A stretch of 64,000 nt of DNA from Hygrocybe punicea. Lineage: Eukaryota > Basidiomycota > Agaricomycetes > Agaricales > Hygrophoraceae. The notes below the pieces were generated by a model. It was not told where the DNA came from and did not search any database. It worked only from the letters and a program-made list of their open reading frames with translations. How positions within the stretch are numbered: the stretch's first letter is position 1; every line of letters begins with the position of its first letter. The translations under genes were made by a program, and so were the position numbers. Below are positions 23,850 to 36,089 of this stretch, in pieces. The stretch covers positions 6,758,001-6,822,000 of the forward strand of contig OY744463.1 in the NCBI GenBank assembly GCA_963556145.1, in the 5' to 3' direction.

Positions 23850-25245
23850 AAGCTTGGGTTGTTGGGAATGGAGTGTAAATTGTATGCAATGTTTTTAGCA
23901 AAAGGTTTTCAAGTATGATAGTGGGAGATTGTGGGCAGGTCCCACATCTACTTTCATAAATGCTTAAATGTATTGTGAGTGAAGGAAGCTGTCAGGACAC
24001 AATTATGGAAATTTACCAATGTTTTGGATATTGTCGAATCCAATGATGCCACCCTGACTCTGGACTTCAATGAAATCTTCTGCCTCCCCAATATTACCTC
24101 CCCAGGCAACTCTCAGGTTCTTGGGAGTGTGCTTCTTCATGTTCCCTTGAAAGAGGTTGGGGAGTGTGATTTGAGATTGCAACATTGGATGATTGGAAGG
24201 TTTGTGGCATCTACATATTCCTTCTTGAAAGGTCCCACTTGCTGTGATGTAAGAGTAAGGTACATCCTTCTTGTATTTAGAAGTTATATACCTGTGTGAT
24301 TAGCCAGTGTGCAAGCTCATGGTTCACTGTGGCCTTTAGAACAGCTTCAAGTGCAAGTTGGAGGTAGCTGTCAGTTATAGCAGCAGACCATGCCTCCATA
24401 TAGTGGTTTGTGATGCAAATGAAATTGCCCATCCCCAGGGTATGAAGATGGAACCCAAATCCTTTAGGGATGTCTTTGTCAACCATCACAAAAGCAGGGG
24501 AATGACAGCTGAGAAGCTTGTGGACCACCCTTCACTGGGTGAGAATGTTTCTTCAGGAGGACTTGGAACGCCATAGAGCATCCCTTCTGTAAACAGAAAT
24601 GAGTGCATCTATGACACCATCATATTTGCCAGTTGTGGCAAGTGAGTGAAGGTGGCCTTGCACAAAAGGGTGGATGGTTCTGAGGGAGTAGGGTTGTTGG
24701 GGTGACACCAGAGTTCAAGTCCTTGATGCAGGATTTGTAAACCTTCCCATTAGCAGAGGTGGTGGTCATTGTAAGAGTAGATAAATTAGGAGAGATGCTT
24801 CAATGGGATGTTGGGGGAGTGTAAATTATATGCAATGTTCTTAGCAAAAGGTTTTTAAGTATGATAGTGGGAGACTGTGGGCAGGTCCCACATCTACTTT
24901 CATGAATGCTTAAACATATTGTGAATGAAGGAAGCTGTCAGGACAAATTATGGAAATTTACCAATGTTTTGGATATTGTCAAATCCAATGATGCCACCCT
25001 GACTCTGGACTTCAATGAAATCTTCTGCCTCCCTAATATTACCTCCCTAGGCAACTCTCAGGTCCTTGGGAGTGTGCTTCTTCATGTTCTCTTGGAAGAC
25101 GTCGGGGAGTGTGATTTGAGATTGCAACATTGGAAGGTTTGTAGCATCTATATATTCCTTCTTGAAAGGTCCCACTTGCTGTGATGTGAGAGTAAGGCAT
25201 ACATTCTACTTGTATTTAGAAGTCACATATGTGATCAGCCAGTGT
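23850..25245. repeat. Direct duplication of about 0.4 kb, units 0.94 kb apart
   Basis: 23860-24300 and 24800-25240 are near-identical, sharing GTGGGCAGGTCCCACATCTA, TTGGATATTGTC.AATCCAATG and GGTCCCACTTGCTGTGATG. The second copy has small deletions. The minus-strand frame at 24528-24277 (MGNFICITNHYMEAWSA) belongs to the spacer and is unassigned. Probably a broken gene or element duplicated locally. Confidence 0.65.
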
Positions 25246-25848
25246 GCAAGCTCATGGTTCACTGTGGCCTTTCAAACTGCTTAGCAGCAGACCATGCCTC
25301 CACATCATGCTTTGTGATGCACAAAAACAGGGGAATGACAACCGAGGAGCTTGAGAATCACCCTTCGCTGAATGATGATGATACACTATATGTAGCTATA
25401 AGAAGGGAATACTACAACTACTATGGTGCAAAGGTGCAAGGAAGCTTTGGAAAGCCAACACTAGTATAGGAAGGAAAGAGAAGCAATAGAAACAAATGAG
25501 AAACTCAATAGAAGTGCTGCAATCAAAACTGAAGTGGTGTGATCAAAATTGAAGTGGTGCAATCAAAATCAAAGAGTTGCAATAAAATGAAAAAGTCACA
25601 GTGAAATAGAAGGGTTGGACAGTGAGAGAATGTGATAGAATGTGAAGAGAATGTGACTAGGATAAAGGGGAAGCTCTGAGATGAAGGAGGAATGACAGTC
25701 TTGGTTCTCTGGGGGTTCTCTGTCTAGTGGCTCATATAGGCAGGTATATAAGCTATGAGGACAAAGGAAGAGAGTTGAAAGGATAATACTAAAGGGAGAT
25801 ATGTGAGATAAAGGGCATATAGAAGAAAGGATAGTTAGTGTTACAGGT

Positions 25849-26497
25849 CAATTCTACAGGATGCTCCAGCAACAATCAACTTAACTGGGGTTCAGTTTCA
25901 AGAGGAGGAATAGCAGCTTCACATGGGACTTGACAGGTCATAAGAATGTGTAATTGGGTGCTGCATGATGTATGCATGCAGGTGACAGATGTTGTCAAGG
26001 TTATGGATCAAAAAGGACAAATGAATGTAGGTCCAGGTTGGTAAATTTGCACATCACATGATCCAATCACAAAACATCTGAGTCATCTGGACCTCCTCAA
26101 TCTCTCAATGACACCTGGGCCCCCAGTTAGATTGTGAGAACATCAACATGAGGATGCCTCATTTCCACCTCATGGTGAACACATGGTGTAGTTGGACATG
26201 GTGTAGCCTCATGATTGGACTTCTATTAACTGCCCTCAAGATAGTCACTATATGTACTGTTCTTGTAGTTGGTTCAGACTTTTTCTTCTTTTCCTTACAT
26301 TCAGTCTGGTTTTTGTGCCAACCCATCTGGCTTTAGGTAACCCCTGTTGTTCACACTAGACCTCAAAACCCCTTCATAGCAGTATTGTCTTAGATGCTAG
26401 TCCTATGTAAAGCAATATGAAAGTTGCTGTTCCCCCCTCTTGAAACCAACCCCCACTTAAGTTGAGTGTTGCTGGAGCCTGCTGTAGAAGCAATCCA
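25849..26497. mobile_element. Deletion derivative of the Y family (Yh)
   Basis: The left part (GTTACAGGTC ... CCAGCAACAATCAACTTAAC) is a minus-oriented Y end. From about 26040 to 26497 a plus-oriented Y 3' half follows and ends TAGAAGCAATCCATTATA. The junction suggests recombination between inverted Y copies with loss of the middle. Confidence 0.5.
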
Positions 26498-26596
26498 TTA
26501 TAATGGTGAGTGTTAGTGTAGAACCAGATAGGAAGCTATGGTAAAGTGATCAGCTAGAAAGTGATCTGAGAAGTCTTAGGTCTTGTATAGAATTTG

Positions 26597-27037
26597 TTAT
26601 GGATCACTTCTGCAGCGGGCTCTGACAACAATCAACTTAACTGGGAGGCAGTTTCCAGAAGAGAGAACAGCAGTTTCCATTGTTGCTTACAACTAAGACA
26701 ACACTGCTAGAAGGGGGGGTCATGGTCTAATGTCATTGCAAGCTGTGGGGATCACCAGACTGAATGTAAAGAAGAGAAAAGAAGAAAAAGTCTGAACCAA
26801 CTACAAGAACAGTAGATATAGTGACTGGTCTTGAGGGGAGGTAAATAGAAGTCCAACCATGAAGCTACAGTAAGTCCAACTACACCATGTGTTCACCATG
26901 AGGCAGACATGAGGTGCCCTCATGTCAATGTTCTCACGATCCAACTGGAGGCCCAGGTGTCATTGAGGGATAGAAGAGGTCCAGATGACTCAGATGATTT
27001 GTCATTGGATCATGTGATATTCAGAATTGCCAATTTT
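26597..27037 (-). mobile_element. Truncated Y-family end (Yg)
   Basis: It starts TGTTATGGATCACTTCTGCA and follows the Y family for 440 bp, then stops abruptly where the Copia gag remnant begins at 27040. Confidence 0.55.
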
Positions 27038-27039
27038 GG

Positions 27040-27629
27040 ATGGATACCTACAAGCAGTTGGTAGATTGCTTCAGAGTCACTATAAGTCACCCCATGCTGG
27101 AGAATTGTTCTCTGGCATGGTTGAATTTCCCCATGAAGCACTCTGCATCAGATGCATCTTTGACATGGAGAGAAGAGAGCTGAAAACACAGAGATAACTG
27201 GGCTTCCATGTTGATGTGATCATAAGTGGTTTTTAGATAGTCCCATGTGAGCCAAGCACTGTTGTCACATTTGGAAGGAATGTTTATGGCTATAAGAGAA
27301 GTGAGGCATCAACATATGATGGCATTTGCTTTTGCATCATTGATAATGAAGACATGAGCCTTAGAGATGACCTCTTCAGGAGATTTGGCAGTGATGGATG
27401 TCGGGGAATATGTGCTGAACTGTACAAGATCAAGGGGGTCTATTCCCTTACTGACAAACATCCAGAGATCCTTGCTGAGAAGGGTGTATCGCATGATTTT
27501 TTACCAGTCTTGGTAATTCTGAGCACCCTCCAAGAGAGGGACATGATCGAGCCAAAGGTTGGAACATGTTTAGATGTAAGACGAGAGATACTTGATATTT
27601 GTGCAATGAAAATGCTCAGGTGCTTATAG
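27040..27629 (-). pseudogene. Ty1/Copia Gag remnant
   Basis: Read on the minus strand, the piece 27629-27040 shows the usual Copia Gag order. First comes VPLLEGAQNYQDW, then MRYTLLSKDLWMFV, then WDYLKTTYDHINMEAQLSL with LHVKDASDAECFMGKFNHAR and YSDSEAIYQLLVGI (UBN2-type domain). Several in-frame stops and a frameshift near 27300 make it non-functional. It lies directly downstream of an LTR in the same orientation. Confidence 0.72.
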
Positions 27630-27631
27630 CC

Positions 27632-27953
27632 TGTAGAATGGAAGCTGAATCTCAGTCATAGAACAGAAATGACTGTGTATTCTCAGTACCTGCAGAATGT
27701 AAGCTAAGTCTACAAGATACAAGTCTATGTACTGGAGAGAAATAAGGAAGTGGTCTCACCTCAGTCATAGAATGGAAATGACTGAGGTGTAACAACAAAT
27801 GAATGGAAGTATATATGCTGATGGAAGAAGCATGTGAAAAGTAGAAGAAAAGCCTATGTCATAGGTATTGTGAACAGGGATGACAATGAATAACAAATAT
27901 GTGACAGTGAAATGAGAGAGATGTGATGATAGGTAACTTGGAGATTTACAACA
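27632..27953 (-). repeat. Copia LTR (inner copy)
   Basis: On the minus strand it begins TGTTGTAAATC after a purine-rich GAGAGGGTG tract and ends CATTCTACA, followed by the Gag remnant. It is homologous to the LTRs at 28105-28461 and 48089-48528. It contains the repeat ATTCTACAGGTACTGAGAA. Confidence 0.72.
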
Positions 27954-27959
27954 CACCCT

Positions 27960-28103
27960 CTCAACAAGACACCAGCTGCAAGCCTGCAATGAGGATGTCA
28001 TGAAGTTCACAGCATCAAGGCTTTGTGAGGATATCAGCAACATTTTCAGCAGTGGGGATCCAAAAGACTAGAAAGGAGCCAGAGTCAACATGTTCACGAG
28101 TCT
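27960..28103 (-). pseudogene. Copia Pol C-terminal tail between two LTRs
   Basis: The minus strand encodes HVDSGSFLVFWIPTAENVAD followed by ILTKAL, the end of the Copia RNase H region, then the polypurine tract and the inner LTR. Upstream it is fused straight to LTR sequence, so gag, integrase and RT are missing from this unit. Confidence 0.68.
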
Positions 28104-28104
28104 C

Positions 28105-28461
28105 AGTCATAGAACAGAAACGACTGTTTATTCTCAGTACCTGTAGAATGGAAGTTGAGTCTCAGTCATAGAACAGAAATGACTATGTATTCTCAGTACC
28201 TGTAGAATGGAAGCTGAGTCTACAAGATATGAGTCTATGTACTGGAAAGAAATAAGGAAGCAGTTTCACCTCAGTCATAGAATGGAAACAACTGAGGTGT
28301 AATGACAAATAAATGGAAATATATATGCTGATGGAAGAAGTATGTGAAAAATGAAAGAAAAGCCTATGTCATAGGTATCGTGAATGGAGATGATGATGAA
28401 TAGCAAACATGTGATAGTGAAATGAGAGAGACATGATGACAGGTGATTCAGAGATCTACAA
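28105..28461 (-). repeat. Copia LTR (outer copy)
   Basis: On the minus strand it starts TGTTGTAGATCTC at 28461 and is preceded by ACTAA. It contains two copies of a roughly 59-bp internal repeat (CTCAGTCATAGAACAG). Its end is truncated at the fusion with the Pol tail. Confidence 0.68.
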
Positions 28462-28570
28462 CATTAGTCAATTGGATGAGCCTTTGCTCACTTATTTTAC
28501 CAGCTTTGAATCAGCAACAATTTAAATCTGATGTCAAATAAGTGAGCAAAGGCTGATCCAACCGACTAAT
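28460..28570. repeat. Short inverted repeat, about 105 bp
   Basis: ATTAGTCAATTGGATGAGCC at the left pairs with GGCTGATCCAACCGACTAAT at the right. CTTTGCTCACTTATTT and its inverse extend the arms. It abuts the GTTGGCAGAGGACC sequence that also starts the inverted-repeat element at 48530. Confidence 0.65.
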
Positions 28571-31253
28571 GTTGGCAGAGGACCCTTTAGCTTTTCATCT
28601 CTTCTACCTGCTCAAATATGCTTGTAAATTTAGCTATTTCTTGACAAACATCGATCATAGCTATGGAAACACTAGAGGGGCACCTACATATTGGCCCCAG
28701 GTACACTCCCAGAACTCTTCCAATTTCCCCCCCTGCAACTACCATTATGGCCCATCCCTAGACAACAAGTATGATGAGGACTGACCACCTCAACTGCTGT
28801 TAGAGATGGCACCTTCACACCCAAAGTATGAGTGTTTTTCATTGTAAACCTTGAAATCTGAAGGCATTTTCTAACAGCTAAATCCCAGGAAAATTCCAAT
28901 ATACTCCCAAATAGCTCTTGTGCAATAGTCTCTGCAAAACCCAAGCAATAAAAATTGTATTTGACCTAAAAGAAAACAAAAACTTCATGATTTTGCTTAA
29001 TTTGTTCATTTTCACTGGATTTTGCATCTAATACCGCTTATATCACTTAAATCTTGTAGGAAGAATTGTAGAATAGCATACCAGGAGTATATCATAATTT
29101 TTCCAATATTTATTTATCAGAAAACACAATCACTAGAGGCTCACTAGTGCAGATACATTTGAATATTTGGTTGTGTTACATTTGTTTCTCCTCTGTTATA
29201 TTTTCAAACTCAGTTATATCATGGCTGGTGTCCAGCTATAGTATGACTCAAGATTGGGCTCAGGCAGTTGTACTATAGGAACTAGGACCTAACTGAGTTT
29301 GAAACCTAACTGATTTTGAAAATGTAAACTTGGCCAAATAATCCAGTGTATGCATATTTCAACACCTGCTGTGTTTTAGGGTAGACCGTCATGTAATCTT
29401 GCTTGGACATTACTTAGCAGGATATTGAGGAAGTCACACTTCTATTTATGGCAAGTATTTTAAATTGAGGTCAAGGTCTTATTTCTTTACCTCCATTTAC
29501 TCAATTGCATTTAACTTCTAGGCAGAACTTGGACAAATCTCCTTTCTGTTTGACATTTGATGTAAACATCCATAGCTACATTACCTGGCCTGAAAGTTTG
29601 AATTTGAATATACATATGCAAAGCTGTTCACAAAAAGTAAGATTTTTTGCACATTGCACAGATTGTTTAATTTTGAAATAATTTGGAATAAAATAAATGT
29701 CAAGCAAATTGTCAGTTACTTCCTATATTTCACACTAACAAATGACCTGAAAAAATTAAGCAGTCAAGGCAGAGTAAAGCTATGAGTTTTGATCATTTAA
29801 TCTTGTTCTGTCTGAATGGCTTAGCATTTGCAGGCAATTTTGTAGTGAAAGACATGAAGAGCAACTGAGAAATTTCTTGATATTTATTTAATTCAAAATC
29901 AATACAAATTTTGCAAAACTTGTGGGAGTCTTGAAAACTTACACAATTTAATAATGTAAATTTGAGAAGTATTTGCCATGGTGAAGGTGTAAATAAATAA
30001 TTGCTTGTTAACCCAAGGAACATAGATTTCATCAAGAGTGTTAATTATACTTATAAGCAAGACAAGTTTGAATTCTTTTTGTTATTGAGCATTTTAGCAA
30101 AGTATGAGGTTCAAATACTGAGATAATAATAGATTAGGGTAGTGAAGATAATATGAAGGTAGGTATTTAATTAATACTCTTGCCTCCTTTTCTACTTTTT
30201 TTTGGATTTAATTTATTTAATCTATTTAATTTCTTATCGAAGTCCACACCTATAGGATTTGGGCCAGGGCTCATCCATACTCATCCCACATCACATGATG
30301 TGACTAGTTGTTACACAAGGATACTTAGCATTTGGATAAGCCTCAGGAAGATTGAATGGGTTGTATGGTAGTATTAAGATCAATCTAAAGTAATTTCGCA
30401 TCTTCTAAATCCTTTATGAGAGTCTCAGGAAGAACATGGTGACCATGGTACTTTTCCCTGCCTATGCAGCCTGTTTTCCAGAAAGTCCTTTTGCATAAGC
30501 TTCCATTAATTGGCATAAACAGGTTGCAAATCCAGCAAGATACATGAGCCAAAAAAATCCAATCAATGAGTTGGAAGACTTACCAGTGCATTGTTGCAAG
30601 TGGGATAGCTTGAAGTGCAGCAAGAACATTGGCCATAGATCACTGGTCTGACTTGTAAGTACCTTTCTGGGCCATCTGTAGGTATAAATCTATTTACAAA
30701 CTCTATAGTTCATAATCAGAAATTCCACTCTCTACTAAATTTTCTTTACATGTTTCCCCACATTTTATCGAAGATAGATATATCATTTTTATGTTGGCTA
30801 TTTAGTTTACCTGAGTGGCATGACCAAACTTACCAAGTCTGATCATTCATGGAAAGATAAGTCAATGGTTGAATGCTGAACTGAACACTGGACAACTGTT
30901 ACTTAGATCAAGCTGCCTAACTAGTAAGAGGAAATGGTACCTGGCCATGTTACTAATTAGTAAGTTTGATGGTCCCACTCAGGTGATTTAGTTTTTAGAT
31001 TTTCAATGACTTTCATCAAAATGTCATGCTGTTTCATGTGATGTGGGATAGATATGGATGAGCCCTATCTTAAATTTGGCTCAATGTGAAAATATTTTAT
31101 ATAGCTGAATTGTTCATTTCAGTCACTCCAAATTGTACAATGAATATCTCCACAACCAATAAGGGGTTTCATGCATCCCCAACTTGGCCTCCACTAGCAT
31201 TGCCATGGCTTGGTCTGGCTTGACTCAGCTATAGCTAACAAGGGCTAACCCAT
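28571..31253. other. AT-rich decayed repeat DNA, no gene recognised
   Basis: About 2.7 kb of AT-rich sequence almost free of CG. The first 80 bases match the start of the inverted-repeat element at 48530-49121. Near 30240-30310 and 31020-31070 there are related pieces in opposite orientation (CATCACATGATGTGACTAG; TCATGTGATGTGGGATAGAT with GGATGAGCCC), which suggests a further decayed inverted-repeat element of about 0.8 kb. No frame with recognisable content. Confidence 0.45.
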
Positions 31254-32285
31254 ATGGGTTGTTCGCCGGATTGGACCATTGTGGCAATGGCTAAATTACA
31301 GCTAGCCATCCAAAAAAGGAAATTAATAGCAGACTACCAAATTACCACTGTCAAGGTCCAATCTCACCACCCAATCTCACCACACAAACATGCAGAGCAC
31401 ACCACCCATGCCCAACACCAACACCAACAGCCACACCAGCTCATGACAAGGCCAGACAACCTCAAACAAAGGTCATAGCACCCCAATCTCAACCAGCAGA
31501 GGGGAAAGGAATGAAGTGGCAACACAAGCAGCAGGGTGCCCACTCCCATTGCTCAGATATGTTTTTTCTTGAATTTTTCTTTTACTACCAACTTATTTCT
31601 GATTACAGCATAAATGATCTCATGGCAACAGCAGCCTGGACAGCAGCAGCAACAACAAATGACAACAATAATGACAATGGTGATGGCAACAGCAGCAAAC
31701 AGCAGCAGTGGCAACAACAGCAACAGCAGTGCTAGCAGCAATGAAAAGTGATGTGGGCTAGTCCCAGACATAGTGAAGGGTCGTTCACCCACCTCCGCTG
31801 CATTGGTAAGTTTTTTCTTCTTTCATTTTACTAACAAAGATCTATCTAGCTATGCACAACAACAACATGGCCACATCCCAACACACTGCAACCATCAACC
31901 CTGGTGAGATCCAGTACAATGACAGGTGAGTGCGCAGTCTGTCACCATCTGACTTGTACTAACAGCAATCACAACTATGACTGGGCAGGCGACAATGATG
32001 TTGACATTGACATCAATGGGAAATGGTGACAATTGAGGATGGATGGGGCAAGAGCAACAGGAAGATGAGAAGTCCCCACCCCTCTCCTTGTAGCTCTGCC
32101 CCTCCACTGCTTCCCCAAGCCAACCACCACCTCATGAATAGATATGGCCATGTCAATTGACATGCACACAGCATTTGTGAGGTGAACACAAGGAAAATAA
32201 CAATGATGACAGCTGACAAGGCCAATGATGATGGACAGGGCAGGAGCAACTGGATAGGGAATTGTTATGGTGTAGAGGATCCAGA
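31254..32285 (+). mobile_element. Old fragment carrying the conserved cassette
   Basis: No ends were found. The piece has the same internal order as the complete elements: an N/D/Q-rich exon (around 31620-31735, with DNNDNGDGNSS), then VVHPPPLHW (around 31762-31790) directly followed by GTAAGTTTTTT. The compound palindrome follows at 32129-32182. It immediately precedes G1. Confidence 0.5.
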
Positions 32286-34354
32286 TAGTGAATGGTATGG
32301 GTATGGGTAAACCTGCAGGTTTTGCCGTGGGTTTAGCCATGGGTAAGGTTGACCACAGGTATGGGTTTACCCGTGGTATTTAGGTCACGGGTGCCGCGGG
32401 TATGGGTACGGTTGCCAAATTTGACACCCGCACCCGTGACACTGTGGTTTTCGAGGGGTTGGTGACAACAACAGGGCTACGTGCCCTCAGGTATGTTTCT
32501 TTGATGATGATTAACATCAAACTGACTATATTTTCTTAGATAACCATACTACCACAACAAAGGACCATGCAAACGCAAATTCAAAACCCAGCACCCATGC
32601 AAGAAGACAATGCGTCTAATCGCATCCCAGACCGCGATCCCACAACGCTGGCACCAACGCACAGCCAATCAGCACCAACACCAAATCGAAGCCACCACAC
32701 CGCCACCAAGACCTTGCAATGGAGCCACGGCCACAAAACAACGACAACGACGGCCACAATGAAGACGACAATGGCCATAACAACAATGGCCATGATGACA
32801 ATGGCCAGGACGACCATGGCCAGGACGATGACAACCACGACAACGGCTACGATGATGATGGCCACGATGACGCCGGCTGATTGGCCAACGGCAACGAGGT
32901 CAACAACGACGACGATGGCATGGACAAGGATGACGGTAAGCACCAGGATGGCAAGCACCCAAACGCCACTGATGCAGGGATGGTAGGATGCAGCGAGGAG
33001 TAGTGCACCCACCCTCGCTGCCAAGGTATGTTTTCTCACTATTTTTATCTTTTACTTACTACTCTGTCACAGTCACTGCAGCGGCAATACCAGGCACAAA
33101 GGACGCGGTGGCAGCCCCATGCCAGCAGCAGCAGCAGCAGCAATGGCAGCAAGGATGCCAGTGACCAAGACACCCTCAAACCACCTCGCGAATAGCAATG
33201 GCCATGTCAATTGACAGGGCGCCACATTCACGAGGCTGCAAGTGGGTGTGGGACGTGACAGCGAGACCTGCGTAGAACCCGTGGGTTGTACCAGTCATGG
33301 CGGGTACTACCCATCACGGGTACAGTGTTCACGGGTACGGGTGCGGTATTGGTAATCCCAACCCGTACCACACCCATGGTCAACCTTAGCCATGGGTCTG
33401 GGTCCAGGTCACACCTTTGTGACCCATGGCTGTACCTGTACCCAGAATGGGTAACCCGTGACTACAGGTCACACAAGTGACGCATCACGTTCAACTTGAA
33501 CATGACGTGTTGAACGACAAGGCAGAGACCAGTATGAAGCTGGTCTCTGCTAAAGGTAAGTTGTTTTCTTTCTTTTACATCATTACTTATGAAATTTACA
33601 GATACAACCACAGCTTCACCCAAGAAATGCAAATGCAAATGCAGATGCAAATGGCCACAACGAAAATGATGATGACGAAAATGATGACGAAAATGATGAT
33701 GACTAAAATGACGATGATGATGACAGCAATGGCAAGTGCAAGGGCCATGGTGGCAACACCAAGCAAAGCAAGCCTGGGGGAGTCCGGTCGCCAGGTGAGT
33801 CGACGATGCAAACAATGATGACTAACACAATGATGATGACTAAAACGACAATGATGACGACAACAGCGATGGCGAGCGCAAGGGCCACAGTGGCAATGCC
33901 AAGCAAAGCAAGCCCAGGGGAGTGGTGCACCCACCCCCAGTCACCAGGTGAGTTGACGATGAATCTATTCATTTGCCACTTACTGGCAATTCCCCTAGCC
34001 CAGGACCACCATTAACAACTACAGGCCATGCATCCAATGATGCAGCCTCCACCCACCTGTCAATATGTCTGGATTGGCACACCATGCCAGGCCAGCCTGT
34101 TCCACCTCGTGAACACATGGTGACATGTCAATTGACATGCTTCTGGTGTCACGAGGTCGAATAGGTGGTGTGGGCTGGCAAAAATAAGAGAGACCCAAGG
34201 GTTACCTGCCATGGGTACAGGTCCCAGGTAACCCTCAGCTTGGAATGTAAGTACCCACAACAAAACCTGTACCCTGAGGGCGGGGATGGGTTTTCAATGG
34301 GTACAGGTATGGGTACCCCTGGAATTACCCAGGGGTTACCTGTGCCATTCACTA
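32286..34354 (+). mobile_element. hAT-like element G1 (GGGTAC-type subterminal repeats)
   Basis: Left end TAGTGAATGGTATGGGTATG; the right end read inward is TAGTGAATGGCACAGGTAAC. Flanks GATCCAGA (32278-32285) and GATCCATA (34355-34362) match 7/8. Both ends and an internal block (33256-33480) repeat GGGTAC/GTACCC-like motifs. Inside are an acidic D/N/G/H repeat exon (32750-32900), a QRGVVHPPSL exon end (near 32990-33030) with a GTATGT...CACAG intron, a partly duplicated second cassette (33610-33950, RGVVHPPPV), and palindromes at 33182-33235 and 34104-34157. Frames are broken, so it is non-autonomous. Confidence 0.8.
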
Positions 34355-34803
34355 GATCCATATCCTCTTCATGTTCTGCACCATTCCCATCCATTTCCAC
34401 TGTGATATTACCAATTCCACTTGATTCCACTGATTCTGCTCCAGATTCCAACTCTGGAATCATTCCTTTCAACCATGTGATGTCTCTAATGCCCTGGAAT
34501 CAGTATGTATATACCTGTATATCATATATCTTCTTTGTCCGTCTCTTAGTACATAGGTCTCTTCTGCTATCTCCCTCTTCACTTCACCCCTATCAGTTAC
34601 AGCCTTTGCTTGTAGTAAACAGCAAAAGGTGTCTTCCTAGTAGTAAAAGATGTACTGTTACACTACAAAATACATGTTATTACCACACTTCAGATCTACC
34701 ATTTAGTTCCCTCTTTGTATCTTCCATATTTTACTTCATCTCCCCTATACTTTCCCTCTGTTCCAGAACCCCTGGATCTGGGTTGGATTTATTACAATAA
34801 TTC

Positions 34804-35957
34804 TGTTACATTTTACAACTCTGCAACTCCGATTCCAACTCCATTATCCACCATGACAATTCCACATTACCACACCTTCCTTTTTTCATTTCATTTTGCC
34901 TTTTGTCTTCTTTTGGACATTGTTTTTTATTCTTGTTCTTGTTTAGTTTTTATCTGTTCTTCTAGAACAATCCAGACCAACCATGGACACATCTTCACGT
35001 GACTTTGCTGTACCCGAATAGTCCCCTTGCTAATGGATGTCACTCTCATTGTCCTCGCTGTATGACATACTGTCTTTCTAAACCAATACACAATGGCAAT
35101 CCTCACCAAACAGTCATAACTGTGATGATCATTGGTGCCATAGTGATCACCTTCCTTATTGGTTTCTATATCATCATGATTTGGCTCAGGAAAAGGCAAC
35201 CTTCCTTCATTGATGAAACTGACATCCACCTCAACAGTATACCAACACATAATTGACAATTTCCATTCCCAGATATATGATTTCCACTTTCGTATCCCAT
35301 GCCTACCATTATCCTCTCTGACTATCCAAAGACATTTCTCACCTGCATGTATACTCTGAACAATCCTCAATCACAAGACATCTCACTGTTCCCTCCAACA
35401 CGACCATCGCCAAAGCACACACCTTCAGACTTCAACCACAGACCATGCGACTTCCCAATACAGTGAACCAACCCCTATTGTATATTGTTCACACATCATC
35501 ACTTCAATGCAGTACCCAACGACTTGTTCCCAGAGCTTGTCACCTGTGCCATGACTCAAAATCTGGACCCACATTCATTAATCCTTTTTCATCTGTAATC
35601 TTGATACCTCCCATGCTTGTTTACAACAATACCCTTTCTTGGACAAATACTGACATCAGGTGGACCTCATTGTTCTACACACAGGACAAGATATTGCCCC
35701 TCGATATGTCATCGACACAGACATTGTCATCCAGCACAGCATAAACTGTTCACATGTCTGACCTTGACGATCCCACCATCCTAATTGGTTTTTCCCCAGC
35801 ACATTCCTTTGTTTTCTTTCATACCAACCTTGCTGCTATATCCACACTACCTCAAGACACTCCCTTCACCAATCCCACACTGGATGATTCCTCTCTCCAA
35901 CCCAACCATGCAATGCACTTGCCAGACTGTGCACTTGCCCATTACAGCAAGTGTAGC
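34804..35957 (+). mobile_element. Truncated solo-LTR-like element Ye
   Basis: It starts TGTTACATTTTACAACTC and follows the Y family through the TM-type and 97-codon regions (the latter frameshifted, 35670-35963). It is cut at 35957, where about 130 bp of GGGTAC-type sequence begins (35960-36085). Confidence 0.65.
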
Positions 35958-36089
35958 AGATAGGCAATAGCACAGGTAGCGGTAACCTGCATGGGTCATG
36001 GGTAAAGGTGCAAGTGGGTACGGGTATGGGTTACCTTTTATGGACCCAAGAAAAACCCATACCTGTAGGCATGGGTCTTTACACATAGT

